A stretch of DNA of 64,000 bases, taken from Alphaproteobacteria bacterium (GTDB taxonomy: Bacteria > Pseudomonadota > Alphaproteobacteria > Rhizobiales > OSC116). The stretch covers positions 1 through 64,000 of the forward strand of contig NVQL02000053.1 of assembly GCA_002400495.2 (NCBI GenBank), given 5' to 3'. Position 1 is the first letter of the stretch, and each line of letters begins with the position of its first letter. The notes beneath the pieces are model-generated. The model worked only from the letters and a program-made list of their open reading frames with translations, made no database searches and had not been told where the DNA came from. Shown piece after piece: positions 1-8,863 of the stretch. A program made the translations under genes and the position numbers.

Positions 1-200
1 CTCCAATCCGCCTGTTCGCGACCGAAGGGAATGCCCGTGGTGCAATGAATTGGCTCATATGTGAGTATATATCGCTCGCGGCTGTTTTTTGCTGCGCAAA
101 AGCCTACGCGGGTGCACCACATAAGTGGCGGGCTCCAATCCGCCTGTTCGCGACCGAAGGGAATGCCCGTGGTGCAATGAATTGGCTCATATAAGGGGGT
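1..200. repeat. Family A element: tandem direct repeat
   Basis: Bases 1-60 recur exactly at 133-192, offset 132. The spacer 61-132 together with the repeat matches, in inverse orientation, the segment at about 52004-52096. Both copies carry a 23-nt insert (20-42 and 152-174; core GACCGAAGGGAATGCC) that is absent from the 52 kb copy but present in the unrelated element at 15.3-15.85 kb. The element is cut by the window start, so its full length is unknown. No gene is seen in it. Confidence 0.85.
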
Positions 201-213
201 ATATTTTGGTCAC

Positions 214-244
214 AAAAAAGGCGTCTCAAGTGAGACGCCTTTTG
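214..244 (-). terminator. Intrinsic terminator of ndk
   Basis: GGCGTCTC (220-227) pairs with GAGACGCC (232-239) around a 4-nt loop. Poly-T/poly-A tracts flank both sides, so it should work for the minus-strand ndk and perhaps in both directions. It lies about 20 bases beyond the ndk stop. Confidence 0.85.
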
Positions 245-263
245 CATTATTGTTCGGTCGGTA

Positions 264-686
264 TTAGCCAACTAGTTCAGCATCTTCAAAGAAGAATTTG
301 ATTTCGCGGGCTGCTGATTCAGGTGAATCTGAACCATGTACTGAATTTTCGCCAATGCTTAGTGCGAATTCTTTGCGGATCGTGCCAGCATCTGCATCTG
401 ATGGGTTTGTTGCGCCCATAACTTCGCGGTTTTTAGCGATTGCGTTTTCACCTTCTAGAACTTGCACAACAACAGGTTCTGACATCATGAACTCTACCAA
501 TTCACCAAAGAATGGGCGTTCGCTATGTTCGCCATAAAAACCTTCTGCTTGAGCTTTGGTCATTTTAATGCGTTTTGAAGCCACAATGCGTAGACCAGCA
601 TCTTCAAATTTAGTGGTGATTTTACCAGTAAGGTTACGTTTTGTTGCGTCAGGTTTGATGATAGAGAATGTGCGTTGTACAGCCAT
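264..686 (-). CDS. ndk: Nucleoside diphosphate kinase
   Basis: Transfers the gamma phosphate of ATP to NDPs through a phosphohistidine, balancing cytosolic NTP/dNTP pools. The 140-residue product has the usual length. The catalytic histidine is H117 in NSVHGSDS, and the N-terminal RTFSIIKPD strand and the [13 protein letters not shown] segment are typical. A longer frame upstream adds 20 residues unlike the family; the start at 686 is preferred because AAAGGA lies about 8 bases before its ATG. The gene has its own terminator downstream and follows the WYL regulator on the same strand. Identification is secure. Confidence 0.97.
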   Translation of the reverse strand: MAVQRTFSIIKPDATKRNLTGKITTKFEDAGLRIVASKRIKMTKAQAEGFYGEHSERPFFGELVEFMMSEPVVVQVLEGENAIAKNREVMGATNPSDADAGTIRKEFALSIGENSVHGSDSPESAAREIKFFFEDAELVG

Positions 687-742
687 GATATATAATCCTT
701 TGTTAAATATGGCATAGCCTATAGCAGTGTTTAAAAACGCTT

Positions 743-1435
743 TCAAGCCAATTCTGGTATCTGATTCTCAATTGCCCATTTTTTGATGAGGCTTTTGCGA
801 TATGGCCTATATTTCTCGGGCAGAACTTCCAATTCCTGTATGCGTTCGGTGCGGAATGACCTGAAAGCCTCACGTTTTTCGCACCAAGCGACCATGTTGC
901 GATTGTCGTAGAAATGCGCCATTAATATCGGCCACACGATGCGCATGGTCACATCACCTTTGACATCTGCATAGGTGATTTTAATTTTAAATTGATGGCG
1001 CAAGGCATGCCTAATGTCTGCCACACTGACTGTTTCGTCTTTAATTTTTACAAATTGTGGGGCGTAGAGATCGGTGTTTAGGAATAATGCCGAAAGGTCA
1101 TCTGGGATGCTGGTTGATATTTTGCCGATTAGGTTTTTGGCGGCTTTGGCTAAATCTTTGTCCGCCCGTTCCTGCACCATGCGCATGCCGAGCATAAGTG
1201 CTTCTAGCTCGTCTTCGGTGAACATCATGGGCGGCATGTGATAGCCATCACCCATAACATAGCCAATGCCCGCCTCGCCGTCTATCGGCACGCCAGATGC
1301 GGTTAGGGTGACCATATCGCGGTAAATGGTGCGCGGGGTGACCTCTAGCTCTTCGGCCATATAGGCAGCGGTGACTGGCCTGCGCTCGCGGCGCATCAGT
1401 TCGATAATTTGTATCAATCGGTCGGCACGTTTCAT
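743..1435 (-). CDS. YafY-type transcriptional regulator (HTH + WYL domain)
   Basis: A 230-residue regulator. Residues about 1-55 form a DeoR/HTH_11 winged helix ([12 protein letters not shown], then TPRTIYRDM recognition helix). Residues about 135-215 resemble the WYL ligand-sensing domain, ending in the usual Arg-rich segment ([17 protein letters not shown]). It is transcribed divergently from the GST-like gene, with a perfect inverted repeat between them (1478-1494). A local regulator controlling itself and that neighbour is the simplest reading. The ligand is unknown. Confidence 0.85.
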   Translation of the reverse strand: MKRADRLIQIIELMRRERRPVTAAYMAEELEVTPRTIYRDMVTLTASGVPIDGEAGIGYVMGDGYHMPPMMFTEDELEALMLGMRMVQERADKDLAKAAKNLIGKISTSIPDDLSALFLNTDLYAPQFVKIKDETVSVADIRHALRHQFKIKITYADVKGDVTMRIVWPILMAHFYDNRNMVAWCEKREAFRSFRTERIQELEVLPEKYRPYRKSLIKKWAIENQIPELA

Positions 1436-1477
1436 TTAGGCCACTCCATTTCTGTTTATCAACATAGCATAACACTG

Positions 1478-1494
1478 CTGACAAAAATTGTCAG
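1478..1494. promoter_or_regulatory. Candidate operator for the WYL regulator
   Basis: CTGACA (1478-1483) and TGTCAG (1489-1494) form a perfect inverted repeat with a 5-base AT spacer. It lies in the 109-bp gap between the divergent regulator and GST-like genes. Position and symmetry suggest the regulator's binding site; this is inference. Confidence 0.5.
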
Positions 1495-1544
1495 TACTAT
1501 TGATTTAAGAGTTGGGAAGTAACACAAAACCAATGGAGATTAAA

Positions 1545-2252
1545 ATGGAACTGATTATATTCCCCCCCGCACTCAATTGCCCAAGCGCCAGCCCTTACAG
1601 TATGAAGGCTGAATTATTATTGCGTATGGCAAAGGTTGATTATAAAGCCGTGCGCGGTAGTAACCCTGGCAAAGGCCCAAATGGCAAATTGCCTTATCTA
1701 ATTGATGATGGTAAGGAAATTGCCGACAGTTATTTTATCTATCAACATATCAAACAAAAATTTAATGTGGATTTAGATGGGCATCTGACAGGTCAACAAT
1801 TGGCAACTAGCCTTGCTTTCACCCGTTTGTGCGAAGATCATTTATATTGGTGTAATGTATATGCGCGCTGGGTTGACCCTGAATTTAATCATCATGTAGA
1901 GGTGTTTTTTAAACCTATACCGTGGGGTATCAGGCAAATTGTCACTAAGAAATCACGCAAATCCGCGACTAGTGCGGTTTATCATCATGGGATTGGGCGG
2001 CATAGTAAAGAAAAAATCTATCAGCTCGGTTGTGATGACATAAGCGCCATAGCTGCGCAATTGGGTGAGGATGAGTTTTTTTTGGGGGATAGAGTGTCAT
2101 CAGTCGATGCGATAATTTATGGCGTTTTGGCTTCTGTTATTTACCCTGATATCGACACACCTATGCGTGTATTCGCTAAAGAATTTGAAAATATAAGAGC
2201 GTATTTGGGGCGTATTGAGGATGAGTTTGATTATGCACCGCCGTTAAAATAG
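1545..2252 (+). CDS. Glutathione S-transferase-like protein (Faxc/metaxin type)
   Basis: A 235-residue protein. The N-terminal thioredoxin-like fold starts ELIIFPPALNCPSASPYSMK, followed by the GKLPYLIDDG and IADSYFIYQHI segments of GST N-domains. The C-terminal helical domain carries GDRVSSVDAIIYGVL, the usual GST_C motif with its capping aspartate. Overall it resembles the failed-axon-connections/metaxin-like branch found in proteobacteria, whose substrates are mostly unknown. The ATG at 1545 is chosen because GGAG precedes it by 7 bases; an upstream TTG at 1512 in the same frame is less likely. Its 3' end overlaps the RES toxin gene by 9 bases on the opposite strand. Confidence 0.8.
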   Translation: MELIIFPPALNCPSASPYSMKAELLLRMAKVDYKAVRGSNPGKGPNGKLPYLIDDGKEIADSYFIYQHIKQKFNVDLDGHLTGQQLATSLAFTRLCEDHLYWCNVYARWVDPEFNHHVEVFFKPIPWGIRQIVTKKSRKSATSAVYHHGIGRHSKEKIYQLGCDDISAIAAQLGEDEFFLGDRVSSVDAIIYGVLASVIYPDIDTPMRVFAKEFENIRAYLGRIEDEFDYAPPLK

Positions 2253-2723
2253 CCGTTCATCCCACCAAATTGGTTGTTCGAGGCCTTGTTCTATTTGTGT
2301 GAAGTCGGCGTGGTTGGGGTTGATGAGGATGTTATGTTCCATGCGTGCCACAACTGAAGGTACTAGCAATAGGCAGCTTCTGGCCTCGCTAAACCATGTG
2401 GTGCCGAATTGGTTGGCTTCGGGGCTGTCTAGGCCGTGCCAGTTGGGTACACTGTCTTTAGTTACCACTTCGTAGCTGATGCCTTGGGGGATATTTATTT
2501 CTAGAAAATACTGGTTGTCGGGCATGATGCTGCTGAAATGAACGAGCTTTTCGAGCATGGCGGTGGAGTAATGTTCGGCGCAATATATTGGGTTTTGGCC
2601 CATGGAGTGCCAGCGCCCTTTGACTTTGCGGGCGCCCTCGCCCGAAAATATGGGGTATTGGCCGTTTGGGTCACCGACCCTATAGGCCGTCAACGGCTTT
2701 GGCAATGGCTTGGTTGATACCAC
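2244..2723 (-). CDS. RES-domain toxin of a RES/Xre toxin-antitoxin pair
   Basis: A 159-residue RES protein. Family members degrade cellular NAD+ (NAD+ phosphorylase or glycohydrolase activity). Visible landmarks are the early arginine in TAYRVG (R15), the GRWHSMGQNPIYCAE segment followed by STAMLEKLVH, and the late SCLLLVPSVVA strand before INPNH. Together these give the Arg-Glu-Ser pattern that names the family. The gene begins with GTG, whose G is shared with the antitoxin's TAG stop (TAGTG), so the two are translationally coupled. Which enzymatic variant this is cannot be told from sequence alone. Confidence 0.88.
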   Translation of the reverse strand: MVSTKPLPKPLTAYRVGDPNGQYPIFSGEGARKVKGRWHSMGQNPIYCAEHYSTAMLEKLVHFSSIMPDNQYFLEINIPQGISYEVVTKDSVPNWHGLDSPEANQFGTTWFSEARSCLLLVPSVVARMEHNILINPNHADFTQIEQGLEQPIWWDERLF

Positions 2724-3151
2724 TAGAGGGCGACTCCCGCTCTTATTTGTTCGAGCAATGAGGCCGCTATGTCAGCGCCTGCGGTGGATTGTTTGGCCAT
2801 GTCGAACGGCGATTTTCCGCCTAGGCCTTGGTGCGGTTTGGAGAGAAATTGTGAGGCTTTGTCGTAATCTTGATTGTAGATTAGTAAGGCAAGGCTGTAG
2901 ACTTTGGCGACATCGTATATTTTTTCGCTGACCTGCGGGGAGACGCGTTTTTTGGCGCGGGCGAAGGTGGCTCGCGCTACCAGATTGTCGACGCTGGTTT
3001 TTTGGGTGGGGAATAGATATTTGGCGAGGCTTTTGACGTTGGCGATTTTAATGCCCTCGCCGACTTCGTTTAAGATGTCGAAGCTTGAAATGTGGGGGGA
3101 TTCTACGCCTAAGAGTTCGCCCATTAGTTGATCCTGATTTAACGCTTGCAT
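2723..3151 (-). CDS. Xre/MbcA/ParS-type antitoxin
   Basis: A 142-residue antitoxin, first gene of the RES/Xre operon. The C-terminal toxin-binding domain (MbcA/ParS, formerly DUF2384) is clear: LSKPHQGLGGKSPFDMAKQSTAGADIAASLLEQI is interpreted here as the standard NPHPALGGRTPLELA-like ending. The N-terminal half carries a helix-turn-helix region (VSPQVSEKIYDVAKVYSLA lies between the two). Such proteins neutralise the RES toxin and repress their own promoter. The family B element at 3250-3455 lies just upstream, so the promoter must lie within about 100 bp or inside the element. Confidence 0.85.
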   Translation of the reverse strand: MQALNQDQLMGELLGVESPHISSFDILNEVGEGIKIANVKSLAKYLFPTQKTSVDNLVARATFARAKKRVSPQVSEKIYDVAKVYSLALLIYNQDYDKASQFLSKPHQGLGGKSPFDMAKQSTAGADIAASLLEQIRAGVAL

Positions 3152-3249
3152 TGGTGTTTTCCCGAAAACTTACTCATGTGATGCTTAATAATGTATCACG
3201 TGGTGGTGGTGGTGTCAATGTTGTTAGGGATTAGAGATTAGAGACTAGG

Positions 3250-3455
3250 TATCCCTGCCGATACAGGGGTGCTTGCATTTATACGTTCGCCTTAAGGCTC
3301 ACTGTTAGCACTTGCGTGCGTAATCCCAAACAAGTTGGGCTTACTAGCTGGCCGCGCGTTCGTCGGCAGCGGCTGCGAATGGCCGAACACGCACTCACTG
3401 AAATGTATGGAAGTTGTGGAAACAAGGGGTAGATAGAAATTCAGAACTTGCGGCT
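3250..3455 (+). repeat. Family B palindromic element, copy B1
   Basis: A forward copy of the dispersed element. It runs through ATTTATACGTTCG, palindrome H1 (GCCTTAAGGC), CACTTGCGTGCG, a copy-specific palindrome H2 (CCCAA at 3325-3329 with TTGGG at 3335-3339, extended by TAA/TTA), and then CGCGCGTTCGTCGGCAGCGG with H3. It ends at GGCTAG, six bases before the stop of the CitE-like gene. No gene is seen in 3152-3460. Confidence 0.85.
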
Positions 3456-3460
3456 AGAAA

Positions 3461-4336
3461 TCACGCGTAGAATTTGGCTTTACCCAACATCGCTTTTGCC
3501 ATATCAGCATGCAAGCGCTCAACCATTTTACCGTCAATAGTGATCGCACCTAAATCCGCGTTTTCAGGCAAAGCAAACGCATCAATAATCTTCTGCGCCA
3601 TAGCAAGCTCTTCTGCACTCGCGGCAAAAACATCATTCACTTTATCAATCTGCTTGGGGTGAATCAACGTTTTGCCATCAAAGCCCAAATGCTTGGCTTG
3701 TTGCGCTTCAAATTCAAGCCCTGCAGCATTATTAAAATCGTTAAACACCCCATCCAAAACCACCAAGCCATAAGCCCGCGCAGCCAAAACACAATTGGAA
3801 AAATAGGTCAAAAAACCAATCCGATCAGGTTGTTCTGCACGCGGCAGCGGAATGTTCATTTCCTTGGCCAAATCATTAGTGCCCAGCACCAAACCACCCA
3901 AGCGCGACACAGGCCCTAAAGCCGCAATCTCATATAAATTAATCAGCGCCATTGGGGTTTCAATCATCACCCATAATTGTATTTTCTTGGATGCATTCAG
4001 CGCATTTATATCATGCAGAATGTCACTCACATCCAATGCATTGTTAATTTTTGGCACCAATATCACATCGGCCTTGGCCGCAACCGCCATGCTCAAATCA
4101 TCATCATACCAATCTGAACATCGAGAATTAACCCGTATGATAACCAATTTTTGGCCATAAGGTTTTTTAGCCAATTTTGCCTTCAACAGAGCCCGCGCAT
4201 TGTCTTTTTGCGAAACCGCTATGGCATCTTCTAAATCCAAAATCAAAGCATCAGCAGGTAGAATTTCAGCCTTCGCCAAAGCCCTCTCATTGGAGGCAGG
4301 CATATAAAGCACTGAACGCACAGGTCTATTTTGCAT
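3461..4336 (-). CDS. CitE/HpcH-HpaI family acyl-CoA lyase (malyl-CoA lyase or thioesterase-like)
   Basis: A 291-residue TIM-barrel protein of the CitE branch, which cleaves or hydrolyses beta-hydroxyacyl-CoA esters such as citryl-, malyl- or methylmalyl-CoA using Mg2+. Diagnostic parts are RSVLYMPASNERALAKA at the start, LILDLEDAI (metal/acid residues), VIIRVNS, VMIETPMALINL, GLVLGTNDLA, and GKTLIHPKQI near the end. Substrate cannot be decided by eye. The start at 4336 has a strong GGGGGGAG upstream; a TTG 15 bases earlier is less likely. It lies 28 bp after bioB on the same strand, so co-transcription is likely though no shared pathway is obvious. Confidence 0.82.
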   Translation of the reverse strand: MQNRPVRSVLYMPASNERALAKAEILPADALILDLEDAIAVSQKDNARALLKAKLAKKPYGQKLVIIRVNSRCSDWYDDDLSMAVAAKADVILVPKINNALDVSDILHDINALNASKKIQLWVMIETPMALINLYEIAALGPVSRLGGLVLGTNDLAKEMNIPLPRAEQPDRIGFLTYFSNCVLAARAYGLVVLDGVFNDFNNAAGLEFEAQQAKHLGFDGKTLIHPKQIDKVNDVFAASAEELAMAQKIIDAFALPENADLGAITIDGKMVERLHADMAKAMLGKAKFYA

Positions 4337-4364
4337 ATCACTCCCCCCCAAAAAACTATATCAG

Positions 4365-5492
4365 CTATTGTGTGACATTGTCAGCCGCACGACTGTTATA
4401 AGCAATCGATGGATCAAACTCTCTTGTTCCACCCGCTTTTAACGGCACAATGGCATCGGTTAACTTAGCTTCTGTCGCCGCATCTTCATGGCTCATTGTA
4501 TGGCCTTCGGGCGACATACCCAATTCGGCCAATAAAGCCATGTCATTATTTTTAACTGGGTTGGGTGTGGTCAGCAATTTCTCGCCATAAAACATGCTAT
4601 TTGCCCCTGCCATAAAGCAATAGGCTTGCATTTTTTTATCCATACTTTCGCGCCCAGCCGACAGCCGCACATAGGCTTTAGGCATCATAATGCGCGCCAC
4701 CGCAATGGTGCGGATAAAATCAAAATCACTAATTTCATCAATACTATCATCATATAAAGGCGTGCCTTTTACCTGCACCAATTTATTAATCGGCACACTG
4801 TCTGGATGCGCTGGCATATTAGCCAAAGTTTCAAGCATACCCGCACGGTCAGTTTCTTTTTCGCCCATGCCAATAATACCGCCAGAGCAAACATTAATGC
4901 CCGCATCACGCACATTTTGTATGGTGTCTAAGCGGTCTTGATAACTTCTTGTGGTGATAATCTCTTTATAATATTCTTCGGATGTATCCACATTATGATT
5001 GTAATAATCCAAACCTGATTGTTTGAAACGCCCAATTTGATCGCTTGTTAGCATGCCCAAAGTCACACAGCTTTCCATGCCCAAATCTTTCACGCCTTCA
5101 ATCATTGCGCAAATTTGGTCGACATCGCGGTCTTTAAGGTCGCGCCACGCAGCGCCCATACAATAACGGGTTGCGCCTGCTTCTTTGGCATGTTTGGCCA
5201 GCTCGACCACGCGGTCAACTTCCATCATTTTAGAAGCTTTTAAGCCAGTATCATAACGCGCCGATTGCGGGCAATATTTACAATCCTCGGCACAACCGCC
5301 CGTTTTAATGCTACAAAGCTGGCTTAATTGCACTTTATTCGGGTCAAAATGCGTGCGGTGAATCACTTGCGCTTCAAATAGTAAATCCATGAACGGCATG
5401 TTAAACAGCTTTAAAATCTCATCACGAGTCCAATCATGGCGCACTGCGCCGAGTAAATTTTCATTGGCATCATTAATTGGGGATAGAGACAT
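4365..5492 (-). CDS. bioB: Biotin synthase
   Basis: Radical SAM enzyme that inserts sulfur into dethiobiotin, the last step of biotin synthesis. The 375-residue product has the SAM-cluster motif C67-x3-C71-x2-C74 (CAEDCKYC), followed by PQSARY and the [11 protein letters not shown] segment. YNHNVDTS, the [11 protein letters not shown]-like strand (here [11 protein letters not shown]) and VKGTPL are all present, as is the RLSAGRESM segment near the [2Fe-2S] site. It is divergent from the pyridoxal kinase across 85 bp and leads into the CitE-like gene. No other bio genes are in the window. Confidence 0.97.
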   Translation of the reverse strand: MSLSPINDANENLLGAVRHDWTRDEILKLFNMPFMDLLFEAQVIHRTHFDPNKVQLSQLCSIKTGGCAEDCKYCPQSARYDTGLKASKMMEVDRVVELAKHAKEAGATRYCMGAAWRDLKDRDVDQICAMIEGVKDLGMESCVTLGMLTSDQIGRFKQSGLDYYNHNVDTSEEYYKEIITTRSYQDRLDTIQNVRDAGINVCSGGIIGMGEKETDRAGMLETLANMPAHPDSVPINKLVQVKGTPLYDDSIDEISDFDFIRTIAVARIMMPKAYVRLSAGRESMDKKMQAYCFMAGANSMFYGEKLLTTPNPVKNNDMALLAELGMSPEGHTMSHEDAATEAKLTDAIVPLKAGGTREFDPSIAYNSRAADNVTQ

Positions 5493-5577
5493 GCAAGCTA
5501 GCCTTTTGCTGTTTTTTTTGATCTAGTGGACATTATAATTTATTAGCATATCAGGTCAATGCGAAAGTGGGTCAATC

Positions 5578-6312
5578 ATGGCAGTAATTTTAGCAATTTC
5601 ATCACAAGTCGCCTATGGCCGTGTCGGTTTAAGCGCATATAGCTTTGCTTTGCAAAAGCTCGGCCATGAGGTGATATGCCTGCCCACAGTCAACTGGCTC
5701 ACCCACCCCAAATTAGGCAGGCCGATTGGCGAGGTGACAAATGCCGACAAATTGGCCGATATGGGGGCTGAGCTTATATCCTTACGGCTCGAAGAAAAAA
5801 TAGATTATATCATAAGCGGTTATTTTGCCAACGCCGAACAAGCTCATAGTGTAAAATGGCTGGTAACCCAGCTAAAAACCAAAAACCCAGAAATTCAATA
5901 TTGCTGCGACCCTGTTATGGGTGATGAACCCAAAGGCCTGTATGTGGCCGAAGATGTCGCCCAATATATCAAAGATTATTTAGCACCCATGGCCGATTTG
6001 GTAACACCCAACGCATTTGAAGCCAAATATTTAGGTGAATTACGCGCCAAAAAAATACTGCAAAAATCCGCCAATCAAAATATTTATACCGAAAACGCGG
6101 TGAGTATAAGCCAAAAATTCAGCCCAATAGACGTGCATTTAAACGGTGCAGGCGATTTATTGACCGCATTATTTATCGGTTATCAGTTAAATGGCCTAAA
6201 AGCCGAAAAAGCACTAGCAAAAGCCACATTGTTTTTACAAAAATGCGCCGAATATACAGCCAAGCATGGCTGCGCCCAACTGCCAGTGATTGAATTACAA
6301 GAATATTTATGA
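5578..6312 (+). CDS. pdxY: Pyridoxal kinase
   Basis: Phosphorylates pyridoxal in the vitamin B6 salvage route. The 244-residue ribokinase-fold protein is shorter than typical PdxY/PdxK (about 280) but keeps the key parts: SSQVAYGRVGLSA at the N-terminus, SGYFANAEQ, CDPVMGDEPKGLYV, TPNAFEAKYL and the anion-hole/catalytic LNGAGDLLTALF. The usual threonine of GTGD is replaced by alanine (GAGD). The missing length seems to lie in the loops between the TPNAFE and LNGAGD segments. Stands alone, convergent with the small membrane gene downstream (6-bp overlap). Confidence 0.85.
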   Translation: MAVILAISSQVAYGRVGLSAYSFALQKLGHEVICLPTVNWLTHPKLGRPIGEVTNADKLADMGAELISLRLEEKIDYIISGYFANAEQAHSVKWLVTQLKTKNPEIQYCCDPVMGDEPKGLYVAEDVAQYIKDYLAPMADLVTPNAFEAKYLGELRAKKILQKSANQNIYTENAVSISQKFSPIDVHLNGAGDLLTALFIGYQLNGLKAEKALAKATLFLQKCAEYTAKHGCAQLPVIELQEYL

Positions 6313-6555
6313 TTTCTGCGAGCCAGACACCGCTATTCGTTCATCAATACGCGGTTTTGTTTTATTCGTTCTAAGATTTAACGGATAATAAACATAGCAA
6401 AAACTCAAAAATGATGTTGCAAACAAGTAAAAAACCGCAAACACAAACGCCCAATAATAATAGCCAAGCTCAGCATTAAAAATATGGGCAAGATACACAA
6501 AAACAAGCGCCAACGATACACGAATTAACTTGTCGACTATGCTTAAATTTTTCAT
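6307..6555 (-). CDS. DUF2892-like small membrane protein, second copy
   Basis: An 82-residue inner-membrane protein with two hydrophobic segments (about 12-32 and 36-58). It starts MKNLSIVDKLIRV, closely matching the MKNLGSPDKMIRF start of the gene just upstream, and both have FC in the second loop. It looks like a diverged tandem duplicate in which the CPIY motif became CYVYY. A longer frame upstream is rejected because GAGG lies 6 bases before the ATG at 6555. Function unknown. Confidence 0.7.
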   Translation of the reverse strand: MKNLSIVDKLIRVSLALVFVYLAHIFNAELGYYYWAFVFAVFYLFATSFLSFCYVYYPLNLRTNKTKPRIDERIAVSGSQKS

Positions 6556-6595
6556 ATCTTGCCTCATAGAATGTTGCAGATATGCTAACTGATTC

Positions 6596-6799
6596 TCAGT
6601 CTGCTTTGCAAGTTTTAATGCCGAAAATAGCATATATAGGGCAGAAATTTAACAAAGCCGTGCCGGCCATTATCACCGCAATGACAATCAACACCCAAAA
6701 CCATACGCCCAATGTGGCCATATACATATAAGCCGCAATAGCCGCCACAATGGCAATAACAAACCGAATCATTTTGTCAGGACTACCGAGATTTTTCAT
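6596..6799 (-). CDS. DUF2892 small membrane protein
   Basis: A 67-residue protein with the DUF2892 (YgaP C-terminal-like) pattern: MKNLGSPDKMIRFVIA, two transmembrane helices, and LLNFCPIYAIFGIKTCK with the conserved cysteine between helix and tail. GGAG lies 7 bases before the ATG. First gene of a two-gene tandem pair with the paralogue at 6307-6555. Members often accompany rhodanese or sulfur genes, but none is adjacent here. Confidence 0.82.
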   Translation of the reverse strand: MKNLGSPDKMIRFVIAIVAAIAAYMYMATLGVWFWVLIVIAVIMAGTALLNFCPIYAIFGIKTCKAD

Positions 6800-6935
6800 G
6801 ATTTTTCTCCTTTATCTTTGGTTATGAATCAAGAATATCGCAATCATAAAACATTAGCAATTGCTAATATTGCCGCACCCCTGTATGAATACAAACGCTG
6901 GCAAAGAATATGCCGAACCAAGATTAGGGAAAAAT

Positions 6936-7574
6936 ATGCAAGCAGATTTCTGGCATCAAAAGTGGCGAGACAATAAAATTGGTTTTCATGAGAATGCGCC
7001 GAACTCTTTACTAACCAATAATTTCGCTCAGTTAAATTTGGCAAAAAACAGCCGCATATTTATACCCCTATGCGGCAAAACTTTGGATATAGCTTGGTTG
7101 CTTTCAAAGGGTCATTATGTGATTGGCGCAGAATTGAGCCAAATGGCAATTGAACAATTATTTGAAGCACTCAAGCTCGTACCACAAATAACCAATCTTG
7201 GTAAATTGCAACATTATAAAGCCGAAAATATTGACATTTTTGTTGGCGATATTTTCGAACTAACCAGCGATATGATCGGTCAAATAGCACTCATTTATGA
7301 CCGCGCTGCTATGGTAGCTTTGCCACAAACCACCCGCCACCAATATGCCAAACATATGATAAAAATCAGCAACAACGCGCCGCAATTGCTCATCTGCTTC
7401 GAATATGACCAGAACTTGCGTAATGGCCCACCATTCTCAGTATCAGGTGCAGAAGTCAAAACCCATTATGCCAAACATTACGGCATTAGCTTATTAGAAA
7501 AATCAACGACAGAAAATGCATTATCTGCCGTTGAAAATATATGGTTTTTAAAGCAGGCCGCGGTTCACCAATAA
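6936..7574 (+). CDS. tpm: Thiopurine S-methyltransferase family protein
   Basis: A 212-residue class I SAM-dependent methyltransferase of the TPMT family. Bacterial members methylate thiols or metalloid compounds such as selenite/tellurite. Landmarks are the N-terminal FWHQKWRDNKIGFHE, the SAM-binding IFIPLCGKTLDIAWL, VIGAELSQMAIEQ, and IYDRAAMVALP. AGGG lies ahead of the ATG at 6936; a longer frame from 6861 lacks support. Its last 27 bases overlap the end of asd on the other strand, so the two are tightly convergent. Confidence 0.9.
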   Translation: MQADFWHQKWRDNKIGFHENAPNSLLTNNFAQLNLAKNSRIFIPLCGKTLDIAWLLSKGHYVIGAELSQMAIEQLFEALKLVPQITNLGKLQHYKAENIDIFVGDIFELTSDMIGQIALIYDRAAMVALPQTTRHQYAKHMIKISNNAPQLLICFEYDQNLRNGPPFSVSGAEVKTHYAKHYGISLLEKSTTENALSAVENIWFLKQAAVHQ

Positions 7575-8561
7575 CTCGGCGATTTGCACAGTATTTAACG
7601 CCGCACCCTTACGTAGATTATCCGAAACCACCCAAATGTTCAGGCCGTTTTCAACCGTCGCATCTTCGCGAATGCGGCTGACATAAGTTGCGTCTTCACC
7701 AACAGCTTCAACCGGGGTTACATAACCGCCATCATCACGCTTATCGACCACCAACACACCAGGTGCAACCCGCAAAATTTCACGCGCAGCATCGGCTGTC
7801 ACTTCACGTTCAAACTCGATATTGATCGCTTCGCTATGACCAATAAACACCGGCACCCGGACCGCAGTGGCGGTGACTTTAATTTTAGGGTCAAGAATCT
7901 TTTTGGTTTCAGCCACCAATTTCCATTCTTCTTTAGTATAGCCATCTTCCATAAATTCATCAATATGCGGAATGACGTTAAATGCAATCTGCTTGGTGAA
8001 TATTTCTTTCTCAATCAAGTCATTGACAAATATACCACGGGTCTGGCTGAACAATTCATCCATTGCCGCCGTGCCGCCGCCCGACACAGATTGATAGGTA
8101 GACACCACAATTCGTTTAATACCAAACGCATCATGTAAGGGTTTTAGCGCCACCAACATTTGCATGGTAGAACAATTGGGGTTAGCAATAATATTCCGCG
8201 CTTTCACCCCTTCGACCGCATCGGCATTCACTTCTGGGATGACCAATGGCACATCACTATGATAACGGAAAAATGAGCTATTATCGATCACAATACAACC
8301 TGCAGCCGCAAATTTAGGAGCATATTTTTCAGATACAGAACCACCCGCGCTGAACAAAGCCACATCAGCTTTACTCGGGTCGAAATGTTCGAGATTTTGG
8401 CATTTTATGTTTTTATCACCAAAGCTAATCTCGCGGCCTTGGCTGCGGCTTGAAGCCAAAGCAAAAATCTCATCAACTGGAAATTCACGTTCGGCCAAAA
8501 TAGCCAACATTTCGCGGCCAACATTACCTGTAGCGCCGACAACTGCAACTTTATATCCCAT
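7548..8561 (-). CDS. asd: Aspartate-semialdehyde dehydrogenase
   Basis: Reduces aspartyl phosphate to aspartate semialdehyde for lysine, threonine and methionine and for the peptidoglycan precursor diaminopimelate. The 337-residue protein has the NADP fold GATGNVGREML, the active-site cysteine C130 in NPNCSTMQM, and the STYQSVSGGG segment. AGGA is placed suitably upstream of its ATG. In many alphaproteobacteria asd follows leuB; here leuB is about 2.7 kb upstream on the same strand with three genes between them. Confidence 0.96.
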   Translation of the reverse strand: MGYKVAVVGATGNVGREMLAILAEREFPVDEIFALASSRSQGREISFGDKNIKCQNLEHFDPSKADVALFSAGGSVSEKYAPKFAAAGCIVIDNSSFFRYHSDVPLVIPEVNADAVEGVKARNIIANPNCSTMQMLVALKPLHDAFGIKRIVVSTYQSVSGGGTAAMDELFSQTRGIFVNDLIEKEIFTKQIAFNVIPHIDEFMEDGYTKEEWKLVAETKKILDPKIKVTATAVRVPVFIGHSEAINIEFEREVTADAAREILRVAPGVLVVDKRDDGGYVTPVEAVGEDATYVSRIREDATVENGLNIWVVSDNLRKGAALNTVQIAELLVNRGLL

Positions 8562-8863
8562 TATTCTATTCCTATTTGGAGGTATTCTCCGCTATTCTCC
8601 CGCTGATAAGCCTTGAAGGGCTCTCTTCTCCCCTGCGGGGAGACGTTGCAGGAAGGACAAGAGGAAAGGTTACGCAACCATCTTCGTGGTGCGTTTGGTA
8701 GTTGTTGTGGTCGTTTTTATGATAAAAACAGTCATTACAATTCCAGTCTTTCGTCCGCCCTTATGGCAAGAAGTACCTGACGAATATCAAACAAATAAGT
8801 TAATTTCAAGTGTAAAGCTGATTCAGCACGAATTATCGACAGAAATTGCCGAAACCAACATCT
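8562..8863. other. Intergenic stretch with a palindromic hairpin
   Basis: TCTCCCC (8627-8633) pairs with GGGGAGA (8637-8643) around TGC, resembling the short GC-rich palindromic repeats common between alphaproteobacterial genes. No T-tract follows, so I do not call it a terminator. The frame from 8686 on the plus strand looks non-coding because it runs into the secreted-protein gene on the other strand. Confidence 0.4.

Noticed and set aside
5493-5577. BioR operator (TTATMKATAA) before bioB
   Set aside because: The gap contains only TTATAATTTATTA-like AT-rich sequence, not the palindrome.
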